Shown here in pieces: positions 54,601 through 62,224 of a stretch of 64,000 nucleotides of DNA. The translations under genes and the position numbers were made by a program. This DNA comes from Paraflavitalea devenefica. Its GTDB lineage: Bacteria > Bacteroidota > Bacteroidia > Chitinophagales > Chitinophagaceae. The stretch covers positions 62,001 through 126,000 of the forward strand of contig NZ_JAARML010000010.1 in the NCBI RefSeq assembly GCF_011759375.1, read 5' to 3'. The notes under the pieces are model-generated. The model worked only from the letters and a program-made list of their open reading frames with translations. It had not been told where the DNA came from and made no database searches. Numbering within the stretch: the stretch's first letter is position 1; each line of letters starts with the position of its first letter.

Positions 54601-55080
54601 GGAGGCGCCGGATAAGGGATTGCCTTGCTCATCCACTATTTTACCTTTCACAATAATAACGGGTGGTAGCGGTTTGCTGTTGGCAAAAGTCTTTGCGGCC
54701 TGTGGGAGATCGATTACAACCGGCTTTATCACGATGCGGCCATTTATCACAGCATAGGTAACCTGCTCTTTTTGAAAACAGCGCTCCAACACTTCCAATA
54801 CAGGCCTGTTCTCTACCTGGAAGGTTACCCTGCCCGCTTTTTCCAGGAGGGCTTCATCTATGAGTAGATCGAGGCCGGTTGATTTTTGTATTTGTAACAG
54901 TACTTTTTTTACAGGTTCATTTCTGACGCGGAGGGTTACTGTTTGGCCTTCGGTCCTGGCGGCCACCTGTAAAACAGTGGCGAGTAAAATGATTGCAGAC
55001 AATTTCATGACCCTTAGCAGTTTTTTGGTACAATGTCTTCCCCACCAGCTATGGCGGGAGACAATAGCAGTTAATTGCAT
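51601..55080 (-). CDS. SusC-like TonB-dependent transducer with STN domain (PUL2)
   Basis: 1159 residues. A long n-region precedes the signal peptide (KLSAIILLATVLQVAART), a form common in Chitinophagaceae SusC proteins. Then an STN domain (about 48-118, EPVKKVLLQIQKSTGLDLLIDE), a CarboxypepD_reg-like domain (about 143-220), the TonB-box-like VEEVVVVGYGTQKKVNLTGAVASV and the barrel. The STN domain and the adjacent fecR gene indicate a signalling transporter. Partner of the SusD at 49889. Confidence 0.96.
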   Translation of the reverse strand: MQLTAIVSRHSWWGRHCTKKLLRVMKLSAIILLATVLQVAARTEGQTVTLRVRNEPVKKVLLQIQKSTGLDLLIDEALLEKAGRVTFQVENRPVLEVLERCFQKEQVTYAVINGRIVIKPVVIDLPQAAKTFANSKPLPPVIIVKGKIVDEQGNPLSGASIKIKGSNKGTSSDDNGNFLLEVPDQEAVLLISFVGYQSMEMPTSQSGELRITLKRDDGKVEEVVVVGYGTQKKVNLTGAVASVDGDVLKSRPIVNLGQGLQGFLPNLNITLGNGSPGRGATYNIRGTTSLNGGGPLVLVDGVQMDPNLINPADVENVTVLKDAASAAIYGVRAAYGVILITTKNPKRNAPLRISYSTSYTFTRPTRMPEYANSLQYAAMHREADYTGSISGGTRAGEAVTLEDSTNIAKFFNDPVNNLPVYVDPGNPSKYRYVGNTDWIKELYPGWAPMMDHNLSLSGGQGKTAYVASLGYFNQKGLLKIGNEKVERYNAGLKLNTEATTWLDLNFRMSLNRTQSNKPNVASHGGLSTGWISGDLRPTMPVYHPDGHYSGQGSYTNMVALANLNGRIKEVANDLWLTGGFVIRPFNHVRVTADYTWNGYNRNYTQHYKEYKEYGVNGVLLGTFPWTTPSRVIEVNNNDYYQALNAYADYENTFAQRHYVKATVGYNQELKQFKSYTASAKNLIDQTVPAINLNSDNLPTVGGSAGEWALNGTFFRVNYAYDGKYLLEVNGRYDGTSRFPRGKRYTFLPSVSAGWRISKEKFFDPLLGIVDDLKLRASWGTLGNQAGDVLGNYPYLATMPVGTVAHVFTNQLGVFVGVPGLISPDFSWEKVTTQNFGLDAAFFKNRLTLGFDWYIRATKDMIVGGTPLPAVLGTTSPNRNAADLETKGWELSLGWKDVLNKDISYDVNLVLSDYKARITKYDLNPQKVIGSRYPGENIGEIWGFVTDGFFQTDAEAAAANQSNLWNGKWLAGDIRFTDLNKDGKVDFGKSTVDSSGDRRVIGNNTPRYQFGLNLSVAWKGIDLTLFIQGLLKRDVVLSGSPFWGYTDEWSIPWKHHADSWRPDNTNAYYPRLRFGGGGNFQTQTKYLQNAAYARMKQITVGYTLPRQLLEKVKLKSTRVYFTAQNLFEITKLHKAFDPEVLNGQDYPLNRAVSFGLQLGL

Positions 55081-55129
55081 ACTTTTGCCTTGTTTAGGTT
55101 TGTTAATAAAAAGGTTCGACGCCTTTATT

Positions 55130-55155
55130 AATTTATCTGACCAGGCTCCTGTTAC
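55130..55155 (-). promoter_or_regulatory. Candidate ECF promoter before SusC (PUL2)
   Basis: On the minus strand GTAACAGG (55148-55155), an 11-bp spacer, then ATAAATT (55130-55136), matching the motif at 24270-24294 in PUL1. It sits about 50-75 bp upstream of the SusC ATG. Confidence 0.4.
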
Positions 55156-55171
55156 AGCAGGAGCTTTTTTT
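55145..55171 (+). terminator. Intrinsic terminator oriented against PUL2
   Basis: GCTCCTG (55145-55151), loop TTACAG, CAGGAGC (55158-55164), then TTTTTTT on the plus strand. As read it terminates plus-strand (antisense) transcription at the end of fecR; on the coding strand there is no T-tract. It shares bases with the GTAACAGG box. Confidence 0.6.
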
Positions 55172-56372
55172 ATCCGGCTTTTACAATGAGTTTTCTGCCC
55201 TCTATGCTGTAGATAATTTCATTATCCCTGAGCATTTCAAGCACTTGTTTTAAAGTATTGTTGCGGTTCACTACCCCGAAAAACTTCCGGTTTTTCACGG
55301 GGCCTTCATAAATGATCTCTACGTTGTACCAACGGGCAAATTGCCGCAGGATGGCTTTCAGGTCGGCACTTTCAAAATGAAAGACGCCTTCCTTCCAGGC
55401 GATGACCTCCTCTATGTTGATATGCTTATCCATTTCCAGGTGGCCGTCTCCGGTGAATAATGATTGCTGACCGGGAGCGAGAATACGTGAGCGTTGGGGC
55501 GTGGTCACTTTCACAGCGCCTTCTACCAGGGTGGTTTTAATGGCGGGCTCATCGGGGTAAGCATTTATATTGAATTCGGTACCCAATGCCCGGACATCCA
55601 TGCCATTGACCGACGCAATAAATGGCCGGGCGCGGTCTTTTGCTACTTTAAAAAAGGCTTCGCCGGCAATTTCCACTCTTCTTTCCCGGCCGGTGAAGGC
55701 AACGGGAAAGCGAACGGAAGAAGCGGCATTGAGCCAAACACGGCTTCCATCTGCCAGGGTGAGTGAATAGGTTTCGCCTTTTGCGGTTGACAGGGTGTTG
55801 TATACCATATCACTTTGACCTGGCTGTTGAATGCCGTGGTAAGTAACCTGTCCGTTTTTGTAATCTACCTGTGTACTACCCTGCAGGACTAACTGCCCTT
55901 TTGTGGTACTATCCAGGAGGATCTTCCTGCCATCACTGAGGGTTAATACAGCCTTGTTTTGCCCGGGCCGCACATCCTGGGGGACAGGCACCACGGTGAC
56001 CTCTTTTTTCGTCCCCTGCTGCCTGGCAATCAATATCCAGGCGGCTGCGAGGAACAACAGCAATACTGCCGCGGCAGCCGCAAAGCGCCCCGCATTGGCC
56101 ATAAAGCTTCTTCGACCTTGTGCCCGTGGAGCAATCTTCTTTTCCGAAGCCAGGATGTGTTGCAGGCTACTTTCCAGCCTGGCCTTTACTGCCTCGTCTA
56201 TCTGGCCGGTGGGATATTGACGGCTCAACTGCTCCAATACCTGGCGCTCCACCACCTCTTTTTGCTCCTGCTCGTTAAGCCAGGCCATTATCAGGTCCAC
56301 TTCCTGTGGAGAACATTGGTTATTGATCAGCTTTTCAAACAGGCGCTGATAATCGGGTTGTTGCTTTTCCAC
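55170..56372 (-). CDS. FecR-family anti-sigma factor (PUL2)
   Basis: 400 residues. The N-terminal part (LIMAWLNEQEQKEVVE) is the sigma-binding segment, TM at about 92-112 (FAAAAAVLLLFLAAAWILIA), then the FecR domain (GETYSLTLADGSRVWLNAASSVRFPV ... FFKVAKDRARPFIASVNGMDVRALGTEFNINAYPDE) and a C-terminal DUF4974 domain (FESADLKAILRQFARWYNVEIIYEG). It links SusC(STN) to the ECF factor at 56474. Unlike its PUL1 counterpart it has no repeat insertion. Confidence 0.94.
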   Translation of the reverse strand: MEKQQPDYQRLFEKLINNQCSPQEVDLIMAWLNEQEQKEVVERQVLEQLSRQYPTGQIDEAVKARLESSLQHILASEKKIAPRAQGRRSFMANAGRFAAAAAVLLLFLAAAWILIARQQGTKKEVTVVPVPQDVRPGQNKAVLTLSDGRKILLDSTTKGQLVLQGSTQVDYKNGQVTYHGIQQPGQSDMVYNTLSTAKGETYSLTLADGSRVWLNAASSVRFPVAFTGRERRVEIAGEAFFKVAKDRARPFIASVNGMDVRALGTEFNINAYPDEPAIKTTLVEGAVKVTTPQRSRILAPGQQSLFTGDGHLEMDKHINIEEVIAWKEGVFHFESADLKAILRQFARWYNVEIIYEGPVKNRKFFGVVNRNNTLKQVLEMLRDNEIIYSIEGRKLIVKAG

Positions 56373-56473
56373 TATGCATACGTATTATTTCCGGAAGACG
56401 TAGAACCGGGAAAAATGGGGGGATGAAGCTGACTTTTTTTCAGCTTTCTTTAAAAATAACACCGTGGAGCATA

Positions 56474-57073
56474 TTAATGCGCCTCACTCATGGCAGCCAG
56501 GAGCAGGACCAGCAGGGCATCCGGGTGACTTTGAAAGTATGACTTGAGTGTGTGCCGGGCCTTGGTCAGGTATTCTTTCACCGTAAAGGGAGAAATGCCC
56601 AGTTCGGAGGCGGCTGCCTTGTAAGAAAACCCCTCCATTTTACATAGCTGGTAGACCTTTTTTTGCTGCGGGGGCAATGTATCGAGGGCTTTTTGCAATA
56701 CAACGATTTTTTCGCTGTAGGTTAATTGCTCTTCAATGTGGGAATAATTCTCCGTGGCTATCGCTTTAAAATGGTTGAATAGCCGCCTGTCGCGCTGTAG
56801 TTTCCGGTAGAAGTCTATGACCTGGTTTTGTCCTGCCTTGTGCAGGTAGGCGGCAAAGCTGGTTTCGATGGTCAATTCATGTCTTTTATGCCAGATGCGG
56901 GTAAAAATTTCCTGGACCATTTCTTCGGCTACCTGGCTGATTTTCACCAATCGAAGGATGCCGGCGTATAAGGATTCACTGTGGTGGCGGTACAAGGCAG
57001 TGAATGCGGCGGGGTCGCCAGCTTTGAGTTGACGCAGCAAGGCATTTTCATCATAAAGCAAGTCGGGCCTCAT
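56474..57073 (-). CDS. ECF RNA polymerase sigma factor (PUL2)
   Basis: 199 residues. Region 2 (FTALYRHHSESLYAGILRLVK, AEEMVQEIFTRIWHKRHEL) and region 4 (LPPQQKKVYQLCKMEGFSYKAAASELGISPFTVKEYLTKARHTL) are clear. FecI-like Bacteroidota ECF group. First gene of PUL2, about 100 bp upstream of fecR. A 7-bp inverted repeat, CGCAGTT (57074-57080) and AACTGCG (57117-57123), lies immediately upstream of the ATG. Confidence 0.95.
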   Translation of the reverse strand: MRPDLLYDENALLRQLKAGDPAAFTALYRHHSESLYAGILRLVKISQVAEEMVQEIFTRIWHKRHELTIETSFAAYLHKAGQNQVIDFYRKLQRDRRLFNHFKAIATENYSHIEEQLTYSEKIVVLQKALDTLPPQQKKVYQLCKMEGFSYKAAASELGISPFTVKEYLTKARHTLKSYFQSHPDALLVLLLAAMSEAH

Positions 57074-57578
57074 CGCAGTTATTGAAGTGTCCCCACAAAA
57101 GGAATCAGGTAATCAAAACTGCGTTATTTTTTACAGATTATTCTATTATTCTTTTAAAGATGTGCAAACATTTGAGCAAGCGGGGATTAAAAGCTTGATC
57201 GTTTCCACAGCCAGTTTTTTCAAGCATCCGCATTCATACAACAAATCCAGACTTAGGCATTACTCCACCTAAGCCCTTAGTACACTCATCCTTAGCCGTA
57301 CCTAATTTAAGATTTATTTTATATATATTAAATACTTATTATTCAAATAATACAGAGATATTCCAGATTTATAGGAGGTGGTATATCTCTGGAATATCTC
57401 TGCTTTATATGTGGAGTATCTCTGGATTATCCTACTTACTACTGGCGAGCTAATATAAGATTATCAGGCGTTTAGGATTTTGAAGGCCTGAATGGGGACA
57501 ACATGGTAATACCTGAAAGGAAAGCCCAGGCTCCGGAAAACACGGCAGGGTGACCCAATCTTTTTATTTTGCAGCCCT
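57074..57578. other. 505-bp divergent intergenic region, AT-rich, with repeats
   Basis: The gap between the PUL2 sigma gene (minus) and the FMN reductase-like gene (plus) holds no coding frame I can support. It contains the 7-bp inverted repeat near the sigma start and the inverted/direct repeats at 57353-57430. A promoter for each flanking gene must lie here. Confidence 0.7.
57353..57402. repeat. 15-bp perfect inverted repeat in the divergent gap
   Basis: CAGAGATATTCCAGA (57353-57367) and TCTGGAATATCTCTG (57388-57402) are perfect inverted repeats with a 20-bp loop. A degenerate third copy (GTATCTCTGGATTATC) lies at 57416-57431. The arms are too AT-rich for a typical terminator; an operator is possible. 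Confidence 0.75.
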
Positions 57579-58223
57579 ATGGCAAGCGAACAAAAAAGCA
57601 TACTCATCATTAATGGCTCCATCAGGGGCACAGAAGGCAACTGCTGGGCGCTTTCAACAATGGCCGCCAGCTACCTGCGCACCAACCTGCATACCGCAGC
57701 TTCCATTTTTACGCTCACCGATCCCAAACCTCCCATCCCGGAAGTGTATGAGATGATCAACGATCATGATGGATTGCTGGTCGTTACCGGTGCGTACTGG
57801 AATAACTGGAGCTCTTCCTTGCAGCGGTTCATTGAAGTAGTTACCGCTTTTGAAAATTCCCCGGCCTTCTTCGGCAAGCCTGTTGCCTGCGCAGTGACCA
57901 TGGATTCTGTAGGCGGTATAGAAGTAGCAGCGAGGATACATGCTATATTTTCCGGACTGGGTTGCTGGAGCCCGCCCTGCTCCACCGTAGTGTTATCGAG
58001 AGTTGGTCAGGAAGCCATTACTGCTTCCAAAGGACGGGAAGACAATCCTAATGATGACGTCTGGTGCCGGGAGGACCTGCATATTGTTTTGCAGAACCTG
58101 GTAACAGCCACTTCATTCCCGCGCGAAGCGTGGATCTCCTGGCCACATATCGGGCTGAAGGTCCCGGACCAGCCATGGCCGGAACAGGGGCCATTGAACA
58201 TGAACACACCAAAATTTCTGTAA
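57579..58223 (+). CDS. NAD(P)H-dependent FMN reductase / flavodoxin-fold protein
   Basis: 214 residues, no signal peptide. The flavodoxin-like fold is seen in ILIINGSIRGTEGNCWALSTM (FMN phosphate loop region) and LLVVTGAYWNNWSSSLQRFIEVV, FFGKPVACAVTMDSVGG. It is most similar to NADPH-dependent FMN reductase-like proteins (PF03358). The partner electron acceptor is unknown. Stand-alone gene convergent with the four-TM protein at 58238, 14 bp away. Confidence 0.85.
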   Translation: MASEQKSILIINGSIRGTEGNCWALSTMAASYLRTNLHTAASIFTLTDPKPPIPEVYEMINDHDGLLVVTGAYWNNWSSSLQRFIEVVTAFENSPAFFGKPVACAVTMDSVGGIEVAARIHAIFSGLGCWSPPCSTVVLSRVGQEAITASKGREDNPNDDVWCREDLHIVLQNLVTATSFPREAWISWPHIGLKVPDQPWPEQGPLNMNTPKFL

Positions 58224-58237
58224 AGCGGCTGTTATTT

Positions 58238-58882
58238 TTACCGCGCATACTCCTGCACCTGGCCCAGCAGGTCCATGGATTTCAAAACCGGGTCCCACTC
58301 CCTTCCGCTGAAGATCAGGCGAAACCACTTTTTATCCCTGTTGGCATACCGGATATTGCGGAATAACCATACCGCCAGGAAGGTGAATGCCAGGGTGATC
58401 AGTACCTGCAGGATGAGCAGGGCAATATTCCCATGTTTAAATGTGGCGACGGTCAGGTAAAAAGTAGTCCAGAAAGGCAACTGCAGGAAAAGCAGTCGCG
58501 CTACCCATAAGGTGGACGATTTTAAACGGGCGATCTTTTCCTGCGTGGCCAGGATCGGCTCATTCACATCTGCCTGGTGGATGAGAATGAGCTGATACAG
58601 GTAAATACCGATGGCCAGTTTGTTGAGCAAAGCGATGGCGGCGGCTGAAACCAGGAAGAAGGGGCTGGCTACGGAAAACAGGCCAATGATCAATACATCA
58701 ATAAAGCCTACCCATATAATGCCCAGGATTACCGTAAAGATCTTCCAGGGTGTCATGGAAGATAAAAACGACTGCACCTTGAGCCGGGTGATGTCTGCGG
58801 CATTTTGCCTGTTGAGCGACAGGTTTTCTTCCAGCTTCCTGTCGTACAATTTCCAAAGATTCATCATTTCTGTGTCTTGCAT
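58238..58882 (-). CDS. Four-TM membrane protein linked to the ECF sigma gene
   Basis: 214 residues, no recognised family. A soluble N-terminal part (about 1-45, KLEENLSLNRQNAADITRLKVQSFLSS) is followed by four TM helices: about 48-68 (FTVILGIIWVGFIDVLIIGL), about 72-98, about 125-145 and about 150-172. It lies 7 bp after the ECF gene on the same strand, the position an anti-sigma factor normally takes, so it may be the membrane anchor of that sigma factor. This is inference from context. Confidence 0.7.
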   Translation of the reverse strand: MQDTEMMNLWKLYDRKLEENLSLNRQNAADITRLKVQSFLSSMTPWKIFTVILGIIWVGFIDVLIIGLFSVASPFFLVSAAAIALLNKLAIGIYLYQLILIHQADVNEPILATQEKIARLKSSTLWVARLLFLQLPFWTTFYLTVATFKHGNIALLILQVLITLAFTFLAVWLFRNIRYANRDKKWFRLIFSGREWDPVLKSMDLLGQVQEYAR

Positions 58883-58889
58883 GGCTATA

Positions 58890-59390
58890 CTATTTTACGG
58901 TTGAAAATTTTTGTTGTAATTGTTGTTTTATCCTGGCCACCCTGGTAGAAACATTCGTTGCCGTTAATCCCAGTATCTTACCTATCTCCTGCTGGCTATT
59001 CCCTTCGAGGTACAGGATGATGATGGCCCGGTCAATTTCCCGGAGCTCCCTGATAAACCGGTGCAGGTGGTCCAGGTCGGCATCCCTGGCGGCGGCCACA
59101 CTCCCATCATCCAGGTAAAGAATATCATCGGGTAAAGGGTGATTGATCGCATGCCTGCGGTTTTCCCTGCTGTAAAATGAGATGGACACATTCAGTGCAA
59201 TCCTGTACATCCAGGTTGTCAGCTTATACGTTTCGTCATACTTATGAAAAGACAGCCATAGCTGAATAATGATCTCCTGGATAAGGTCCTTCCTGCTCTC
59301 CTCATTTTTGCAATAAGCATTGGCCACCTTATAAATAATGCCTTTGTTGGATGCTATGACCGCCAGAAAGGCTTCTGTATCTCTTTTCAA
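58890..59390 (-). CDS. ECF RNA polymerase sigma factor (third in window)
   Basis: 166 residues. Region 2 (IYKVANAYCKNEESRKDLIQEIIIQLWLSF) and region 4 (LREIDRAIIILYLEGNSQQEIGKILGLTATNVSTRVARIKQQL) are visible. It is shorter and of a different subgroup than the two PUL-linked factors and is not next to FecR or SusC. It is followed by a four-TM protein that may be its regulator. Confidence 0.92.
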   Translation of the reverse strand: MKRDTEAFLAVIASNKGIIYKVANAYCKNEESRKDLIQEIIIQLWLSFHKYDETYKLTTWMYRIALNVSISFYSRENRRHAINHPLPDDILYLDDGSVAAARDADLDHLHRFIRELREIDRAIIILYLEGNSQQEIGKILGLTATNVSTRVARIKQQLQQKFSTVK

Positions 59391-59838
59391 TGCAACCTGT
59401 TTTAGAATTGTTGCTTAATTATTCTCCCGGACAATCAAAATATCACAGTTTCGCCCCTATTTTTTATAAAAATACTTCCCCCAAAGGATATGGGTTGCCG
59501 GTAATTGATTGATTACCAAATTGTCACTGCGGCACCCATTTTCAGTTCAAAAAGCTAACCTATGCCAGCTTTTTAATATATTTTTTATCCATAAGACTGA
59601 ATTAAGCCTTATATTTAATTGCAAAATACCTTGTCATACCTGGAAAAGCATGGGTATCCGCTTTTCTGCTCCGTATGATCTTTCTGATGTATAGCAACTT
59701 TCAATTGGTTAACAGTTCTCTCCTGATAGTAGCACCAAGGCATTGATGCCCCGGCTCCCCTTTTGCAGGTTGGGTTACAACACCACCCCTTTTTACCAGC
59801 ACCCATACCAGGGAGTCAGATGATTTTAATTAAACAGT
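59391..59838. other. 448-bp divergent intergenic region
   Basis: The gap between the third ECF gene and the PAS kinase gene holds no coding frame I can support. It contains a small hairpin GGTAAT/ATTACC at 59500-59517 and a stronger one at 59549-59574. Confidence 0.7.
59549..59574 (+). terminator. Terminator-like hairpin in a divergent gap
   Basis: AAAAAGCT (59549-59556) and AGCTTTTT (59567-59574) form a perfect 8-bp stem with a 10-nt loop, followed by AATATATTTTTT. No gene ends here, so it could finish a short unannotated transcript. Confidence 0.45.
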
Positions 59839-61758
59839 ATGGATCAGATACAAACCCTCTTTAATGCCGCACCTGATGCTGTTATTGTCATTGATGAAGC
59901 AGGCAATATTGTAAACTGGAATCCACGGGCAGAAGCACTCTTCGGATGGACGGCTCCGGAGGTCATGGGAAAACCCTTGAATGATACCATTATACCCCAT
60001 CGTTACCGGGCAGCACACCGGGAAGGGCTGAAGCGCTTTTTGCAAACAGGAGAAGCCAAAGTACTGGGGCGCACCATCGAGATCCAGGCTATTAACAAGT
60101 CAGCAAGAGAATTTGATGTGGCCCTAAGCATTGCGCCTTCCCTTTCTAATGGCAAACATATTTTCATTGGCTTTATCCGGGATATCACCCTGCAAAAAAA
60201 AGCTGAACAGGAAGTCATGCAATTAAATACCGCCCTGGAGCAGCGGGTGGCAGAGCGCACGCATGAATTATATAAAAGCGAACAAAAATACCGCCACCTG
60301 TTTGAAAACAATCCCATGCCCATGTGGGTTATTGACATTGCCACGTTCCGCTTCCTGGATGTAAATGAAGCAGCCATTGCCCATTATGGTTACAGCCGGC
60401 AGGAATTCCTGTCTATGACAGCCATCGACATCCGCCCTCCACAGGAAGTGGAGGTCTTCAAACAGGCCCATCATCCTCCTTCTATCAATCCCGGTCAATA
60501 CAACCGGGGCCTATGGAAGCACCGGAAGAAAGACGGGACCATCATTGATGTGGAAATCATTGCCCATGATATAAACTTTGAAGGTATCACCGCCCGCATG
60601 ATCCTGTCGAATGACGTAACAGCCCGGATCAGGGCAGAGGAAGCTTTACGCGAAAGCCAGCAATTGCTCATGGCGATTGTTGACAATTCAGAAGCCGTCA
60701 TTTATGTAAAGAAGCTGGATGGACGGTACCTGATGGTAAACCACCGTTTCCGCGAGATTTTTAAGCTCACCAATGAGGACATTATAGGCAAAACCGATTA
60801 TGATCTTTTCCCCCGGGAAGTAGCCAGCGCCTTACGGCAAGTGGATGAACAGGCTGCCGTATCCGATCATCCGCTCACAGAGGAAGAAATAGTTCCCCAG
60901 GAAGATGGGATGCACACCTATATATCCGTAAAAAGCAAATTGCCCGACGCCACTGGTCAACCACATGCCACGTTTGGTATTTCTACCGACATTACAAAGC
61001 TGAAAGCAGTAGAAGCAGAATTGTACAAACTGAATGAAGAACTGGAGCTCCGGGTAGAGCAACGCACTACCCAACTGGAAGCCGTTAACAGGGAACTGGA
61101 AGCCTTTAGTTATTCTGTGTCGCACGACCTGCGGGCGCCCCTGCGCGGTATTATTGGCTTTACCACGATGCTGGAAGAAGACTATAGCTCGCAGCTCGAT
61201 GAGGAAGCTAAGCGCATTACGTCCGTTATTAAGGACAATACCTTAAAGATGGGTCACCTCATTGATGGCCTGCTCACTTTTTCCCGTATGACCCGCCAGG
61301 ATATTGTAAAGACCCATATTGATACCGGCAAAATGGTGCATGATATCATAGAAACCCTAAGGCCCGGCAAGGCAGTTGACTGGAATATACAGCCTTTGCC
61401 TTCTGTAAAAGGCGACTTTAATACGCTTCGCCAGGTATGGATCAATCTTCTTTCAAATGCGGTCAAATATTCCGGTAATAAAGAATATCCGCGGGTAGAA
61501 ATAGGAAGCTTTACAGAAAACGGGCAAACCGTTTTCTTCGTAAAGGATAATGGCGTAGGGTTTGATAATAAATATAAGGACAAACTATTCCGGGTATTTC
61601 AGCGGTTACACAGTTATGATGAGTTTGAAGGTACCGGCGTAGGGCTTGCCCTGGTAGAAAAAATTATTTCCAAGCATGGCGGAAAAGTATGGGCTGATGC
61701 AGTGATCAATGAGGAGGCTACTTTTTACTTTTCCCTGCCCACTGATTCTATGAACTAA
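59839..61758 (+). CDS. PAS-domain sensor histidine kinase
   Basis: 639 residues, no TM segment, so cytoplasmic. Three PAS domains: about 1-125 (FNAAPDAVIVIDEAGNIVNWN), about 150-270 (FENNPMPMWVIDIATFRFLDVN) and about 275-395 (VDNSEAVIYVKKLDGRYLMVN), joined by coiled coils (LEQRVAERTHELYKSEQ; LELRVEQRTTQLEAVN). The HisKA domain has His429 in SVSHDLRAPL and the HATPase_c domain has DNGVGFD (about 569-575). First gene of a three-gene cluster with an Rcp1-like regulator and a REC-PAS-kinase. PAS-containing kinases paired with Rcp1-type regulators are known from phytochrome systems, but no phytochrome domain is seen here. Confidence 0.94.
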   Translation: MDQIQTLFNAAPDAVIVIDEAGNIVNWNPRAEALFGWTAPEVMGKPLNDTIIPHRYRAAHREGLKRFLQTGEAKVLGRTIEIQAINKSAREFDVALSIAPSLSNGKHIFIGFIRDITLQKKAEQEVMQLNTALEQRVAERTHELYKSEQKYRHLFENNPMPMWVIDIATFRFLDVNEAAIAHYGYSRQEFLSMTAIDIRPPQEVEVFKQAHHPPSINPGQYNRGLWKHRKKDGTIIDVEIIAHDINFEGITARMILSNDVTARIRAEEALRESQQLLMAIVDNSEAVIYVKKLDGRYLMVNHRFREIFKLTNEDIIGKTDYDLFPREVASALRQVDEQAAVSDHPLTEEEIVPQEDGMHTYISVKSKLPDATGQPHATFGISTDITKLKAVEAELYKLNEELELRVEQRTTQLEAVNRELEAFSYSVSHDLRAPLRGIIGFTTMLEEDYSSQLDEEAKRITSVIKDNTLKMGHLIDGLLTFSRMTRQDIVKTHIDTGKMVHDIIETLRPGKAVDWNIQPLPSVKGDFNTLRQVWINLLSNAVKYSGNKEYPRVEIGSFTENGQTVFFVKDNGVGFDNKYKDKLFRVFQRLHSYDEFEGTGVGLALVEKIISKHGGKVWADAVINEEATFYFSLPTDSMN

Positions 61759-61771
61759 TACCTAAATTGAT

Positions 61772-62215
61772 ATGAATCCAAATTCTGTGGACCTACTACT
61801 TGTAGAAGACAATAGCTATGATGCAGAACTGGCTATACGGGAATTAAAAAAGCACCGCATCGCCAACAATCTTATGCACCTGAAGGATGGGGAACAGGCA
61901 CTGGAATTCCTCTTCGGCACTGGCCAATTTGAAGGCGTGCGGGATGCCATACACCAGCCCAAACTGGTATTGCTGGATATTCAAATGCCTAAGGTAAACG
62001 GCATCCAGGTACTGGAGATCATCCGGTCGGATGAACGTACCAAATCAACCCCCGTTGTGATACTCACCTCTTCCAAGGAAGACCCCGATATACAAAGCTG
62101 CTATGCGCTGGGCGTGAACAGTTATATTGTAAAGCCTGTTAATTTTGAAGGTTTCTCAGAAGCCATCCGCAACCTTGGTTTTTACTGGTTATTATTGAAT
62201 CAACCACCTGTATAA
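61772..62215 (+). CDS. Rcp1-like single-domain response regulator
   Basis: 147 residues, a CheY-like receiver of the Rcp1 type. Acidic pocket LLVEDNSYDAEL near residue 10, phosphoacceptor Asp69 in LLDIQMPKVNG, conserved Thr/Ser in VVILTSSKEDPD and Lys in YIVKPVNFEGF. No output domain. Its start lies 13 bp after the kinase stop. It likely carries phosphate from the kinase at 59839 to the hybrid-type kinase at 62225. Confidence 0.94.
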   Translation: MNPNSVDLLLVEDNSYDAELAIRELKKHRIANNLMHLKDGEQALEFLFGTGQFEGVRDAIHQPKLVLLDIQMPKVNGIQVLEIIRSDERTKSTPVVILTSSKEDPDIQSCYALGVNSYIVKPVNFEGFSEAIRNLGFYWLLLNQPPV

Positions 62216-62224
62216 AGAATAGTT

